A stretch of DNA of 64,000 nucleotides from Lolium rigidum (GCF_022539505.1 NC_061508.1:64799754-64863753), one strand, 5' to 3'. Positions 21,700 through 35,857 are shown, numbered from the stretch's first letter. Notes: generated by a model from the sequence alone, not told the origin. Numbers and translations: made by a program.

Positions 21700-24600
21700 A
21701 TCTCCCCCATTTTGGTAATTGATGACAATCTCTTTGAGAGGGTTTATATAAGGAACTGAAGTAACAAACAAGTTGAATATATAGAGCAAACTCCCCCATA
21801 ATATATGCATGTGTGAATGATCTTGACTTTCATTGCATATATTGGCATTCAAAGCCTAGTGGAGTTTCCTCTAACTTTTCAACTATGCAAAGCAACAAGA
21901 TGCAATGCAACAAAGGCACATGCTTAAGCACAAAGCAAAGACATAACCAAATTCCCTTAAACCCTACAAACTTCTCCCCCATTGGCACCAATTGCCGAAA
22001 TGGGTGAAAAATTTAGAAGGCCAATATAGTGAGAGTTCCTCCATAGCGTGTGCATTTCTCATAATTTGAGTGGAATCAAATGCACGTATCCAATGACGAA
22101 TATTCGGAAGGAATCACACTATAGAAAGGATCAAAGATTGCAAAAAAGATAACAAAGTCAAGAAGCTTCAACAAATGAAGCAAGCAACCAAATGGACCAC
22201 AAAGAAGATACCAAAAGAAAGATAGATATTATGATAAGATCAAGAAGATTGCTCTAAATAATATGAGGAAGCTTCCCAAGGTTTGTGCACAAAACTAGAC
22301 AATTTGCATTGGAGTATAAAGTGCACAAACATGGAATCATCACTCCCATAATATCATTCAAAAACAAAAGATACCAAGTGAATCAAACTCTAATGATCAC
22401 CACAAAATAGTGCCTTAAATAAAATGAGGAAGCTCCCCAAGGTACATGTATAAATTAAAATGTTGCATTTGAATACAATATGCATAACATGGAATCCTCA
22501 CTCCCTTATTACCATTTAAAACACAAACATTTGCTATAGATCATAGATAGAAAATTAAGCTTAACACTTGCAAAAAACAAATGGTTGAGCAACAAGTAAG
22601 AGGCACCATAAAAAAAGGCTCAACCAAGAGGATATGTGAAAGGCATGACAAAGCATATTATAGGACTATTACAAGGATGAGAAAATAGTATCATCATAGT
22701 ATTCAATGAATTATATTGCTTAGCATGACCAATCAACATGCAACAAATAAATAAGATATCAAATGGAGATGTATCATCTCTTATGTGTATAAGTTTCTCT
22801 AAGTGGACAAAATCACTAAGATATTTATCCACAAAGAAACATGCACACACAAAATAGACACACAAGACATATAGCATGATATCCAAGACGAAGTCATGCA
22901 ATATACCAATAAGAGTTTTTGCTTAATAGCATGGCCAAAGGCTCAATTTTATCTTATTGTACATTCATGAACTTCAACCACAAACAACTAAAATACATCA
23001 CAAATATCAACAAGGGATAGAAGATAGTTGGGATGCATTTGAGAAAGGCAACAAGTATCACAAACGAGGATACCAAAAGAAATAACTAAATTTGCACTTT
23101 CATCTATATTGCACACGTGAGAGCCTTGAGGAATTGATATGCAATAAAATTGGTAGATAGGCATAGTTGGGATGGATGAATCATGAGCATGATTTAAAAT
23201 ACTTCCCAACAAATGCACTCATCTCAAATTACTCACATTCACAATAAAGAGGTTTCATAAAAACTTTTTCAAGAAGCACAATATTTGCAAATCAAGAGAT
23301 TCATGCCAAGATGCAACCATAAGGTTGGATACAAGAAAAGTATGCATGAGAAGATACTTGTTACCAAAATAGCATTGGTGTGGATGTAGTAGATATGTGT
23401 TCGTTGACCATCCTAGCTTTCCTCAAGTTACCATTGAGTCACCACTTCTTTCCAAGAGTGAGACAAGCATGCAATGCATATCCATTGTACCTAACACAAA
23501 GATAAGTACAAAATGGTCCCCAAACTAATTGGGTCCGAAGTAGTTAGACACACTACAACATATAGGACAAACTCCACAATTCTATGTGCATATAGATATG
23601 AAATTGAATTTCATGCACATCTTAGCCAAATTAGGATTTGATGGAGTTTACCCTATATATTGGATCAAAGAAAGTAACACATGCTATAAGATATACATAT
23701 ATTAAATATGCATGCACAATACTTTCAAGAACCAAAGGAAGATACAATTTGGACAATAAATCAAGAGACAATGGTTGCCCAAATTATATCAAGGAATCAA
23801 ATCAACACAAGATTGACTCCAAAGACTTATCTCATTATAAGAAGCTAATTAAGCCTAATCACAAAGGAATGAGATAACCAACTCCCAAGAGAGCAAGGTT
23901 CCACCAAATAAACCAAACCCTCGACACTTCTTATGATGGCACAAAGTACCAAAAAGAAAATTTTATATCTCCCAAAACCAAATTTTTGATAATGATCAAG
24001 AGATGTTAAGCATTCTAACAAATATATAAGAGCTCCCCCAAGATTAGTGCATTATCTAGGATTTTTCATATGAATACAAAATGCACAAAACTAGGATCAT
24101 CACGCTACCTATATCTACTAAAATGCTAAGAAAGTTTGAATAGACAACTTAGATCCATAAGTTGCAAGGAAGACACATGGGAGTCAAAGCACAACAAATT
24201 CATGGCAATAAATAAGGCAATTTAAACACAAGAGCCAATGTAGATATGATCAATAAATATCTACCTCATAATTGATTACCAATTGTCCTAGGACAAGAGG
24301 TATTAGGAAATATTTCCGGTGGTAGTTTGTAAGTATACATAAGATCATATTTACAACGAACAAAGCATATGGTAAAAGATAAGAGTTAACCATCATGCAA
24401 AGAAAGTTTCTTGATAGCTTCATTTAGTCATACCAACATGCAAGGCAATTAATAGTATTCATACCAACATGCAAAGCAATTAATAGTATTCATACCAACA
24501 TGCAAAGCAATTAATAGTATGACTTGAAGCACATGGTTTTCCAAAAATGTATTGAGGGACACGTTGTGAAAAACCATGCCAAGAAAAACTTTCAGAAATA

Positions 24601-25332
24601 AGATCCACAAAGATATTAGCAATGAAGCTATTTAAGCAAATTGGAGCTTGTTTGAGCAAACATGCCACATAGGAGAGAGATAATTTACGATATCAATTCT
24701 ATGTGACACAACCTCAAATGTTCACATTTTCTAGGCTTGTAATATGCACAAAGCTTATTACTCCCCATAATGTGATAAGGAATTTATTTTCACAAGAGGT
24801 AAATAAGATCAAACTAGAGATATTAATGGACAATAGAATTTGAATTTCTCATGAATATGACATACCACATAGAGACTAGATAATCTTGCAATATCAATTC
24901 TAAGTGATATTCCTCATGTACACACATTGTTAGGATCATGAAATTCCCAAAGGAATATCACTTCCCCAAAATGGGATAGTCCATTAATTGCTCATAAGAG
25001 CCATATAAGATACAACAAGATGCAAAGAGGCTCCAACACAAACACAAATACATGGTGTGCAACCCAACATGCATAGACTTGATTTCTCAAGAAAAGCAAG
25101 TAGGAAGCACAACATATACAAACACATGTTAGGAACAAAACTAACACATGCAAAGGGGCGAGTAACTTTCAATATAAATGAGTTGAGCACATGTTACCGC
25201 AAGGAGGAACATTGAATATATGATAGAAGCAAGATAACCAAGACTTGGCTTGAGATAATATAAATGATGAAGATCCCTTAATTCTTCATGATGTAGCCAA
25301 GTCTCCAATGCCCTCCAAAAAGCACCTATTGA
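21700..25332 (-). other. Non-coding internal region, copy 2
   Basis: Near-identical copy of 13047-16678, including the PPT at 21700-21714, the extra PPT-like tracts and the repeated modules. No coding capacity. Small differences include a 5-base insertion at about 23257. Confidence 0.75.
24429..24520. repeat. 31-bp tandem repeat, three units, copy 2
   Basis: Same three-unit array as at 15774-15865, with the same variant first unit. Confidence 0.9.
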
Positions 25333-25567
25333 TCAAGTTTTGGATTGTTGGTCCCCAACTAAGTTGGGTCCTAAGAGGTTAGTCACAATAGGCTTGGCAA
25401 CCCAAATGGTTCTTTTCTTGACACCACTTTGAGCACCAACAAATTTGGCAAACACATTGCCACCCTCATCCTTACGAAGAGAATAAACATCATCATTGGT
25501 GATAGAGTTGGATGAGGTACCAATAGTGCAAAAGGAGGAGATGTGGCCCTTCTCACGGCATATGTAG
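25333..25567 (-). pseudogene. gag: Gag copy 2, C-terminal fragment
   Basis: The last 78 or so codons of Gag, cut off from the rest by the Gypsy insertion. The break falls within the second CCHC knuckle, just after its first Cys-Tyr. The TSD TGTAG is at 25563-25567 and 33718-33722. The open frame that seems to extend upstream runs into the Gypsy LTR and is not Gag. Confidence 0.85.
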
Positions 25568-27165
25568 TGATGCGTGTAGTTGACACGTCCGTTGGGAACC
25601 CCAAGAGGAAGGTGTGATGCGCACAGCGGCAAGTTTCCCTCAGTTAGAAACCAAGGTTTAATCGAACCAGTAGGAGTCAAGAAGCACGTTGAAGGTTGAT
25701 GGCGGCGGGATGTAGTGCGGCGCAACACCGGAGATTCCGGCGCCAACGTGGAACCCGCACAACACAACCAAAGTACTTTGCCCCAACGAAACAAGTGAGG
25801 TTGTCAATCTCACCGGCTTGCTGTAACAAAGGATTAACCGTATTGTGTGGAAGATGATTGTTTGCAGAGAAAACAGTAAAAACAAGTATTGCAGCAGATT
25901 TGTATTTCAAGTATAAAAGAATGGACCGGGGTCCACAGCTCACTAGAGGTGTCTCTCCCATAAGATAAAAGCATGTTGGGTGAACAAATTACAGTCGGGC
26001 AATTGACAAATAGAGAGGGCATAACAATGCACATACATGACATGATAAGTATAGTGAGATTTAATTGGGCATTACGACAAAGTACATAGACCGCCATCCA
26101 ACCGCATCTATGCCTAAAAAGTCCACCTTCGAGGTTATCATCCGAACCCCTTCCAGTATTAAGTTGCAAAGCAACAGTACAATTGCATTAAGTATGGTGC
26201 GTAATGTAATCAACAACTACATCCTCGGACATAGCGCCAATGTTTTATCCCTAGTGGCAACAAGCACAACACAACCTTAGAACTTTCTCGTCACTGTCCC
26301 AGGTGTCAATGCAGGCATGAACCCACTATCGAGCATAAGTACTCCCTCTTGGAGTTAAAAGTAAAAACTTGGCCGGAGCCTCTACTAGAAACGGAGAGCA
26401 TGCAAGATCATAAACAACACATGTGTAATAACTTGATAATTAACATGACATGGTATTCTCTATCCATCGGATCCCGACAAACACAACATATAGAATTACA
26501 GATAGATGATCTTGATCATGTTAGGCAGCTCACAAGATCCAACAATGAAGCACAATGAGGAGAAGACAACCATCTAGCTACCGCTATGGACCCATAGTCC
26601 AGGGGTGAACTACTCACTCATCACTCCGGAGGCGACCATGGCGGTGTAGAGTCCTCCGGAGATGAATCCCCCTCCGGCAGGGTGCCGGAGGAGATCTCCG
26701 AATCCCCCGAGATGGGATCGGCGGCGGCGGCGTCTAGTAAGGTTTTCCGTATCGTGGTTTTTCGCATCAGGGGTTTCGCGACGGAGGCTTTAAGTAGGCG
26801 GAAGGGCAGAGTCGGGGGCCAGACGAGGGGCCCACACCACAGGGCGGCGCGGGCCCCCCCTGGGCCGCGCCGCCATGTGGTTTGGCCACCTCGTGGCCCC
26901 ACTTCGTATGTTCTTCGGTCTTCTGGAAGCTCCGTGGAAAAATAGGCCCCTGGGTCTTCGTTTCGTCCAATTCCGAGAATATTTCGTTACTAGGATTTCT
27001 GAAACCAAAAACAGCAGAAAACAGGAACCGGCACTTCGGCATCTTGTTAATAGGTTAGTTCCGTAAAATGCACGAATATGACATAAAGTGTGCATAAAAC
27101 ATGTAGGTATCATCAATAATATGGCATAGAACATAAGAAATTATCGATACGTCGGAGACGTATCA
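25568..27165 (-). repeat. 3' LTR of Athila-like element
   Basis: Direct repeat of 32121-33717. Minus-strand start TGATACGTCTCCGACGTATC contains a GATACGTC...GACGTATC palindrome. GC-rich stretch at about 26620-26960. Confidence 0.92.
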
Positions 27166-27182
27166 AGCATCCCCAAGCTTAG
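27166..27182 (-). other. Polypurine tract of Athila-like element
   Basis: Minus strand CTAAGCTTGGGGATGC followed by one base and the 3' LTR. The same 16 bases occur twice more inside the element, at 29050-29065 and 29108-29123. Confidence 0.7.
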
Positions 27183-29756
27183 TTCTCGCTCGTCCCGAGC
27201 AGGTAAAACGATAACAAAGATAATTTCTGAAGTGATATGCCATCATAACCTTGATCATACTATTTGTAAACATATGTAGTGGATGCAGCGATCAAAACAA
27301 TGGTAATGACATGAGAAAACAAGTGAATCATATAGCAAAGACTTTTCATGAATAGTACTTCAAGACAAGTATTAATAAGTCTTGCATAAGAGTTAACTCA
27401 TAAAGCAATAAATCAAAGTAAAGGTATTGAAGCAACACAAAGGAAGATTAAGTTTCAGCGGTTGCTTTCAACTTGTAACATGTATATCTCATGGATAATT
27501 GTCAACATAGAGTAATATAACAAGTACAATATGCAAGTATGTAGGAATCAATGCACAGTTCACACAAGTGTTTGCTTCTTGAGGTGGAGAGAAATAGGTG
27601 AACCGACTCAACATAAAAGTAAAAAGAATGGTCCTTCAAAGAGGAAAGCATCGATTGCTATATTTGTGCTAGAGCTTTTATTTTGAAAACATGAAACAAT
27701 TTTGTCAACGGTAGTAATAAAGCATATGAGTTATGTAAAGTTATATCTTACAAGTTGCAAGTCTCATGCATAGTATACTAATAGTGCCCGCACCTTGTCC
27801 TAATTAACTTGGACTACCTGGATCTTTGCAATGCACATGTTTTGACCAAGTGTCACAATGGGGTACCTCCATGCCGCCTGTACAAAGGTCTAAGGAGAAA
27901 GCTCGCATTTTGGATTTCTCGCTTTTGATTATTCTCAACTTAGACATCCATACCGGGACAACATGGACAACAGATAATGGACTCCTCTTTAATGCATAAG
28001 CATGTGGCAACAATTATTATTCTCATATGAGATTGAGGATATATGTCCAAACTGAAACTTCCACCATGAATCATGGCTTTAGTTAGCGGCCCAAAGTTCT
28101 TCTCTAACAATATGCATGCTCCAACCATGAAGGTGGTAGATCTCTCTTGCTTCAGTACAAGACGGACATGCATAGCAACTCACATGATATCCAACAAAGA
28201 ATAGTTGATGGCGTCCCCGTAAACATGGTTATCGCTCAACAAGCAACTTAATAAGAGATAAAGTGCATAAGTACATATTCAATACTACAATAGTTTTTAA
28301 GCTATTTGTCCCATGAGCTATATATTGCAAAGGTGAATGATGGAATTTTAAAGGTAGCACTCAAGCAATTTACTTTGGAATGGCGGATAAATACCATGTA
28401 GTAGGTAGGTATGGTGGACACAAATGGCATAGTGGTTGGCTCAAGTATTTTGGATGCATGAGAAGTATTCCCTCTCGATACAAGGTTTAGGCTAGCAAGG
28501 TTATTTGAAACAAACACAAGGATGAACGGTACAGCAAAACTCACATAAAAGACATATGGTAAACATTATAAGACTCCATACCGTCTTCCTTGTTGTTCAA
28601 AACTCAATACTAGATGTTATCTAGACTCTAGAGAAACCAAATATGCAAACCAAATTAGCAAGCTCTAAGTATTTCTTCATTAATGGGTGCAAAGTATATG
28701 ATGCAAGAGCTTAAACATGAGCACAACAATTGCCAAGTATCAAATTATCCAAGACATTTTAGCAGTTTACTACATGTATCATTTTCCAATTCCAACCATA
28801 TAACAATTTAACGAAGAAGAAACTTCGCCATGAATACTATGAGTAGAGCCTAAGGACATATTTGTCCATATGCAACAGCGGAGCGTGTCTCTCTCCCATA
28901 AAGTGAATGCTAGGATCCATTTTATTCAAACAAAACAAAAACAAAAACAAACCGACGCTCCAAGCAAAGTACATAAGATGTGGCCGAATAAAAATATAGT
29001 TTCGGGGAGGAACCCGATAATGTTGTCGATGAAGAAGGGGATGCCTTGGGCATCCCCAAGCTTAGACGCTTGAGTCTTCTTAATATATGCAGGGGTGAAC
29101 CACCGGGGCATCCCCAAGCTTAGAGCTTTCACTCTCCTTGATCATATTGCATCATACTCCTCTCTTGATCCTTGAAAACTTCCTCCACACCAAACTCGAA
29201 ACAACTCATTAGAGGGTTAGTGCATAATAAAAATTAACATGTTCAGAGGTGACACAATCATTCTTAACACTTCTGGACATTGCATAAAGCTACTGGACAT
29301 TAGTGGATCAAAGAAATTCATCCAACATAGCAAAAGAGGCAATGCGAAATAAAAGACAGAATCTGTCAAAACAGAACAGTCCGTAAAGATGGATTTTATT
29401 AGGCCACCAGACTTGCTCAAACGAAAATGCTCAAATTGAATGAAAGTTGCGTACATATCTGAGGATCATGCTCGTAAATTGGCGTAATTTTCTGAGCTAC
29501 CTACAGGGAGATAGACCCAGATTCGTGACAAGCAAAGAAATCTGGAACTGCGCAGTAATCCAAATCTAGTACTTACTTTTCTATCAAAGACTTTACTTGG
29601 CACAACAAAACATAAAACTAAGATAAGGAGAGGTTGCTACAGTAGTAAACAACTTCCAAGACACAAATATAAAACAAAAATACTGGAGTAAAAACATGGG
29701 TTGTCTCCCATAAGCGCTTTTCTTTAACGCCTTTCAGCTAGGCGCGAAAGTGTAAC
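27183..29756 (-). other. Non-coding region of Athila-like element
   Basis: 2.6 kb between protease and PPT where reverse transcriptase, integrase and an env-like ORF would be in a full Athila. No long open frame on either strand. It includes two extra PPT-like motifs (29050 and 29108). Confidence 0.7.
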
Positions 29757-31868
29757 TCAAGTAACATCAAGAGATGAAGCATCAACATCATAATTTGTTC
29801 TAATGATAGAATCATAAGGTACCTTCATTCTCTTTCTAGGGAAGTGTTCCATACCTTTCTTGAGAGGAAATTGATATTTAATATTACCTTCCTTCATATC
29901 AATAGTAGCACCAACGGTTCGAAGAAAAGGTCTTCCCAATATAATGGGGCAAGATGCATTGCATTCAATATCCAAGACAACAAAATCAACGGGGACAAGG
30001 TTATTGTTAACCATAATATGAACATTATCAACTTTCCCCAAAGGTTTCTTTTTAGCATTATCAGCGAGATTAACATCCAAATAACAATTCTTCAATGGTG
30101 GCAAGTCAAGCATATCATAGACTTTTTTAGGCATAACAGAAATACTTGCACCAAGATCACATAAGGCATTACAATCAAAATCTTTGACTCTCATTTTAAT
30201 GATGGGCTCCCAACCATCCTCTAGCTTTCTAGGAATAGAAGTTTCAAGTTTTAGTTTCTCTTCTCTAGCTTTTATGAGAGCATTTGTAATATGTTTTGTG
30301 AAAGCCAAATTTATAGCGCTAGCATTGGGACTCTTAGCAAGTTTTTGCAAGAACTTTATAACTTCAGAGATGTGGCAATCATCAAAATCTAAATCATTAC
30401 AATCTAAAGCAATGGGATTATCATCCCCAAGGTTGGAAAAAATTTCAGCAGCTTTATCACAAGCAGCTTCAGTAGCTTTAGCAGTTTCAGGTAGTTTTGC
30501 GCGCTTTGCACTAGGAGTAGAAGCATTGCCAACACCAATTATTTTACCATTGATAGTAGGAGGTGCAGCAACATATGAATCATTAGCATTGCTAGTGGTG
30601 GTAATAGTCCAAACTTTAGCTACATTTTCCTTTTTAGCTAGTTTTTCATTTTCTTCTCTATCCCACCTAGCACGCAGTTCAGCCATTAATCTTATATTCT
30701 CATTAATTCTAACTTGGATGGCATTTGCTGTAGTAACAATTTTATTTTCAATATCCCTATTAGGCATAACTTTCGATTTCAAAAGATCAACATCGGAGGC
30801 AAGACTATCAACTCTAGAAACAAGAATATCAATTTTATTGAGCTTTTCCTCAACAGATTTGTTAAAGGCAGTTTGTGTACTAATAAATTCTTTAAGCATG
30901 GCTTCAAGTCCAGGGGGTGTATTCCTATTATTGTTGTAAGAATTCCCATAAGAATTAGCATAACCGTTACCATTATTATAAGGATATGGCCTATAGTTAT
31001 TACTAGAATTGTTCCGATAAGCATTGTTGTTGAAATTATTATTTTTAATGAAGTTTACATCAACATGTTCTTCTTGGGCAACCAATGAAGCTAATGGAAC
31101 ATTATTAGGATCAACATTAGTCCTATCATTCGCAAGCATAGACATAATAGCATCAACTTTATCATTCAAGGAAGAGGATTCTTCAACAGAATTTACCTTC
31201 TTACCTTGTGGAGCTCTTTCCGTGTGCCATTCAGAGTAATTAACCATCATATTATCAAGAAGCTTTGTTGCTTCACCAAGAGTGATGGACATAAAGGTAC
31301 CTCCAGCAGCTGAATCCAATAAATTCCGCGAAGAAAAATTTAGTCCTGCATAGAAGGTTTGGATGATCATCCAAGTAGTCCATGGGTTGGGCAATTTTTA
31401 ACCAGAGATTTCATTCTTTCCCAAGCTTGAGCAACATGTTCATTATCCAATTGTTTAAAATTCATTATGCTACTCCTCAAAGATATAATTTTAGCAGGGG
31501 GATAATATCTACCAATAAAAGCATCCTTGCATTTAGTCCATGAATCAATACTATTCTTAGGCAGAGATAGCAACCAATCTTTAGCTCTTCCTCTTAATGA
31601 GAAAGGGAACAATTTTAATTTTATAATGTCACCATCTACATCTTTATATTTTTGCATTTCACATAGTTCAACAAAATTATTGAGATGGGCAGCAGCATCA
31701 TCGGAACTAACACTAGAAAATTGCTCTCGCATAACAAGATTAAGTAAAGCAGGTTTAATTTCAAAGAATTCTCGTCGTAGTAGCAGGTGGAGCAATAGGT
31801 GTGCATAAGAAATCATTATTATTTGTGCTAGTGAAGTCACACAACTTAGTATTTTCAGGGGTAGCCAT
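29757..31868 (-). pseudogene. gag-pro: Athila-like gag-protease, frameshifted
   Basis: The probable start is the Met at 31866-31868. The reading changes frame near 31765 and again near 31380. The capsid-type gag domain lies at about 31640-31430 (LFPFSLRGRAKDWLLSLP, then FIGRYYP). The long last frame, 545 codons from 31394, has an Asn/Tyr-rich linker, coiled-coil segments, and a retropepsin at about residues 405-500 with DLGASISVMP as active site and ILGRPFL later. The frame closes at 29757 with no polymerase. The Asp-Leu-Gly variant of the usual Asp-Thr-Gly is common in Athila proteases. Confidence 0.8.
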
Positions 31869-32093
31869 TTTAGCAGTAGTAAATAAAGCAAACTAGATAA
31901 AGTAAATGCAAGTAAACTAATTTTTTTGTGTTTTTGATATAGCAAACAAGACAGAAAATAAAGTAAAGCTAGCAACTAATTTTTTGTGTTTTGATATAAT
32001 GCAGCAAACAAAGTAGTAAATAAAATAAAGCAAGACAAAAACAAAGTAAAGAGATTGAGAAGTGGAGACTCCCCTTGCAGCGTGTCTTGATCT

Positions 32094-32110
32094 CCCCGGC
32101 AACGGCGCCA
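32094..32110 (-). other. Primer-binding site, tRNA-Asp type
   Basis: Minus strand TGGCGCCGTTGCCGGGG, 10 bases inside the 5' LTR; it matches the 3' end of plant tRNA-Asp as used by many Athila elements. Confidence 0.85.
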
Positions 32111-32120
32111 TAAATTTGCT

Positions 32121-33717
32121 TGATGCGTGTAGTTGACACGTCCGTTGGGAACCCCAAGAGGAAGGTGTGATGCGCACAACGGCAAGTTTCCCTCAGTTAG
32201 AAACCAAGGTTTAATCGAACCAGTAGGAGTCAAGAAGCACGTTGAAGGTTGATGGCGGCGGGATGTAGTGCGGCGCAACACCAGAGATTCCGGCACCAAC
32301 GTGGAACCTGCACAACACAACCAAAGTACTTTGCCCCAACGAAACAAAGTGAGGTTGTCAATCTCACCGGCTTGCTGTAACAAAGGATTAACCGTATTGT
32401 GTGGAAGATGATTGTTTGCAGAGAAAACAGTAAAAACAAGTATTGCAAGCAGATTTGTATTTCAAGTATAAAAGAATGGACCGGGGTCCACAGCTCACTA
32501 GAGGTGTCTCTCCCATAAGATAAAAGCATGTTGGGTGAACAAATTACAGTCGGGCAATTGACAAATAGAGAGGGCATAACAATGCACATACATGACATGA
32601 TAAGTATAGTGAGATTTAATTGGGCATTACGACAAAGTACATAGACCGCCATCCAACCGCATCTATGCCTAAAAAGTCCACCTTCAGGTTATCATCCGAA
32701 CCCCTTCCAGTATTAAGTTGCAAAGCAACAGTACAATTGCATTAAGTATGGTGCGTAATGTAATCAACAACTACATCCTCGGACATAGCGCCAATGTTTT
32801 ATCCCTAGTGGCAACAAGACAACACAACCTTAGAACTTTCGTCACTCGTCCCGGTGTCAATGCAGGCATGAACCCACTATCGAGCATAAGTACTCCCTCT
32901 TGGAGTTAAAAGTAAAAACTTGGCCAGAGCCTCTACTAGAAACGGAGAGCATGCAAGATCATAAACAACACATGTGTAATAACTTGATAATTAACATGAC
33001 ATAGTATTCTCTATCCATCGGATCCCGACAAACACAACATATAGAATTACGGATAGATGATCTTGATCATGTTAGGCAGCTCACAAGATCCAACAATGAA
33101 GCACAATGAGGAGAAGACAACCATCTAGCTACTGCTATGGACCCATAGTCCAGGGGTGAACTACTCACTCATCACTCCGGAGGCGACCATGGCGGTGTAG
33201 AGTCCTCCGGGAGATGAATCCCTCTCCGGCAGGGTGCCGGAGGAGATCTCCGTAATCCCCCGAGATGGGATCGGCGGCGGCGGCGTCTCGCAAGGTTTTC
33301 CGTATCGTGGTTTTTCGCATCAGGGGTTTCGCGACGGAGGCTTTAAGTAGGCGGAAGGGCAGAGTCGGGGGCCAGACGAGGGGCCCACACCACAGGGCGG
33401 CGCGGGCCCCCCTGGGCCGCGCCGCCATGTGGTTTGGCCACCTCGTGGCCCCACTTCGTATGTTCTTCGGTCTTCTGGAAGCTCCGTGGAAAAATAGGCC
33501 CCTGGGTCTTCGTTTCGTCCAATTCCGAGAATATTTCGTTACTAGGATTTCGAAACCAAAAACAGCAGTAAAACAGGAACCGGCACTTCGGCATCTTGTT
33601 AATAGGTTAGTTCCAGAAAATGCACGAATATGACATAAAGTGTGCATAAAACATGTAGGTATCATCAATAATATGGCATAGAACATAAGAAATTATCGAT
33701 ACGTCGGAGACGTATCA
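32121..33717 (-). repeat. 5' LTR of Athila-like element
   Basis: 1,597 bp, TGATGCGTG...GACGTATCA on the plus strand, paired with 25568-27165; only scattered differences. Confidence 0.92.
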
Positions 33718-35857
33718 TGTAGCAAGTTCTTTTCTTCTCCTTCTTCTCACTAGATTTCTCCACAATGGGAGCATTGGCTTGAATCTTCTTGGGAAGTGGC
33801 ATTTCTTCAACTTGAGGTTGAATATGAGTTTGAGCTTGAGGCCGCTTCCCTTTTTTCTTCTCCTTCAAAGGGCAAGATCTAACATGATGCCCTTCAAATT
33901 TGCACTTGAAGCAAACAATCTTGGCCGGGTCTTTGACTTGTAATTGGCCCTTCTTAATCTTGTTGTTCTTGGACTTGTTCTTGCTGTTGGAGTTGAATCC
34001 AAGTCCACTCTTGTCATTGGGGATTGTTGCACACTTAACATCTTGTCAAGTTTGCATTTCCCTTCATGACCCTTTACCAAGTCGTTCTTCAAAGAAGAGA
34101 CTTGGGCCTTGAGCTCTTTGATTTCCTCTACATGGTTAGTAACAACACAAGTACTAGAGGAAGTAGAACCTTCATTGTTAGAGCAACAAGGCAAGGAAGA
34201 TAATTCATCACAAGATTTAGCAATATTATGAGTGGATGAATTACTAGGACTAGCACATGGCAATATAACATTTTGAGTAGTAGTGCTAGTACCCACATGA
34301 GGCTCACAAGGTGTTGCCTTAGATATTATAGCCTCATGAGCTAACTTTAGCCTATCATGAGAGGCTAGAAGATCCTCATAGGAGCTAGAAAGCTTTCCAT
34401 GATTTTCTTCCAATTTCCCATAATTTCTAGTTAGCAATTTAAGTTGAGCCCTTAGCTCAACATTCTCCTTCAAGATAGATGCTTCACAAGAAGTAGAGTT
34501 AGTAGCACACGCATCATTATTAATAGCAATGGGAGAAAGCAATTTCTCATGCTCTTTTAGATAAGAAGCTTTAAGTTGCTCATGCGACTCGGTGAGTTTG
34601 GTGAGCGCACACTCAATAACCCTTGAGCCCTTTTTGAGTTGCTCAAAATCCTCAAGGAGTTTAGCATTAACAAACACAAGCTTATCATTTTTTAGCTTTA
34701 GTTCATTTGCCACCTCAAGAGCTCTATCATGGTTTTCCTTTTCTCTAGACAATTCTAGAGCAAAGGTTTCCTCAAGAGCTTCCTTGGTGGTTTGTTCTTC
34801 TTCAAGTTCATCCTTTAGAGATGCCACATCATTGGCGTACTCACGTTCAAGAGCACCCTTTTTATCAATGGTGTTCTCATGCATCCAAATAAGTTTTTGG
34901 CTCTCAATAGCGGTAGTCAAGATTTCAAAGAAGTGAGAGCAAGCAATTTTATCTTTGCAAATAACCTTGAATACACTCTTACCCTTATCGCGTAGAGAGA
35001 CAACCCAATCCTCTTCTTCATAAACATCCTCATCCTTATCACCACGAGAAGTATGAGGTTCCATGGTAGGAGATACGCGTGGAACCCTTGGCCATAAGGC
35101 ACATATGAGAACCGTGAGATAAAGATGAGGAGTTACTTGAGGCTCCTTTCAAGATCTTGTCTTGACCAATAGAATCTTTGGTTTCCTCTACAATGTTAGT
35201 CACACAACAACTAGAGGAAATAGAAGCATTTTTATCATGGCCACAAGACAAAGCAAGCATATCATCATTAGATTTATTCAAGCAACTTACACATGATATG
35301 CAAGGACTATCAACACAAGCATGTAAATCATTTCTAGTGCTAGATGTGTTTAAGTCCAAAGATGAACCATTGCAATGAGATATAGATGAATGATCATCAA
35401 TAGTAAGCTCAATACCGACATTGCAATTTCCATCACCACTCACCATATCATTACTTTGTGTCTTGCCACACATTGGTGAAGTGGATGAAGATGAGAACTC
35501 ATCACGGCCGGAAGTGGAAGCAATACAATCATCCTTAATACTATTGGACACATCATATTTGTCTTGAATCTTTGTCCATAACTCATGAGCGCTTCCAAAA
35601 GGCATGATTGACGAAGTAACTACATTGCTCACAACAATGGAAAACACATGAGAAGCAAGAGCATCGAGGCAAGAGTTTTTCTCCTCCTCAAGAGATAAAT
35701 TTTGAGGATCCTTAGGAGAAGAAAAACCCATGCAAAGAAATCGCTCCATGTCCGGGGACATACCCCGTAAGATTTTAAGCACATAAATTTTCCATAGATC
35801 ATAATTTGTGCCATCAAATATAAACAAGTTATTGTGCGCTAATCCCCTAACCGACAT
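33718..35857 (-). pseudogene. gag: Gag copy 2, N-terminal part, broken
   Basis: Copy of the Gag at 16679-19048, from its Met at 35857 to the Gypsy insertion point. Compared with copy 1 it has a one-base insertion near 35076 and loss of one G near 34020, each shifting the frame. The first CCHC knuckle is at about 33913-33872. With the Gypsy insertion this copy cannot make Gag. Confidence 0.88.

Larger units (their letters stand above)
25568..33717 (-). mobile_element. Non-autonomous Athila-like Gypsy, nested
   Basis: 8,150 bp with LTRs of 1,598 and 1,597 bp, TSD TGTAG, minus orientation. The primer-binding site TGGCGCCGTTGCCGGGG fits tRNA-Asp. Gag-protease is present (29757-31868) but frameshifted. 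The 2.6 kb that follows has no pol. Lineage is inferred from the DLGAS-type protease and the tRNA-Asp site. The ends TGATACGTC... are typical of a high-copy Triticeae group, but I do not assign a family. Confidence 0.9.

Noticed and set aside
25333..25794. 153-residue minus frame that seems to fuse a new N-terminus to Gag
   Set aside because: The first part is Gypsy LTR read through the insertion junction; no independent support for a fusion gene.
30184..30939. 251-residue plus-strand frame inside the Athila-like element
   Set aside because: It is the complement of the real gag-protease frame; hydrophobic composition is a by-product.
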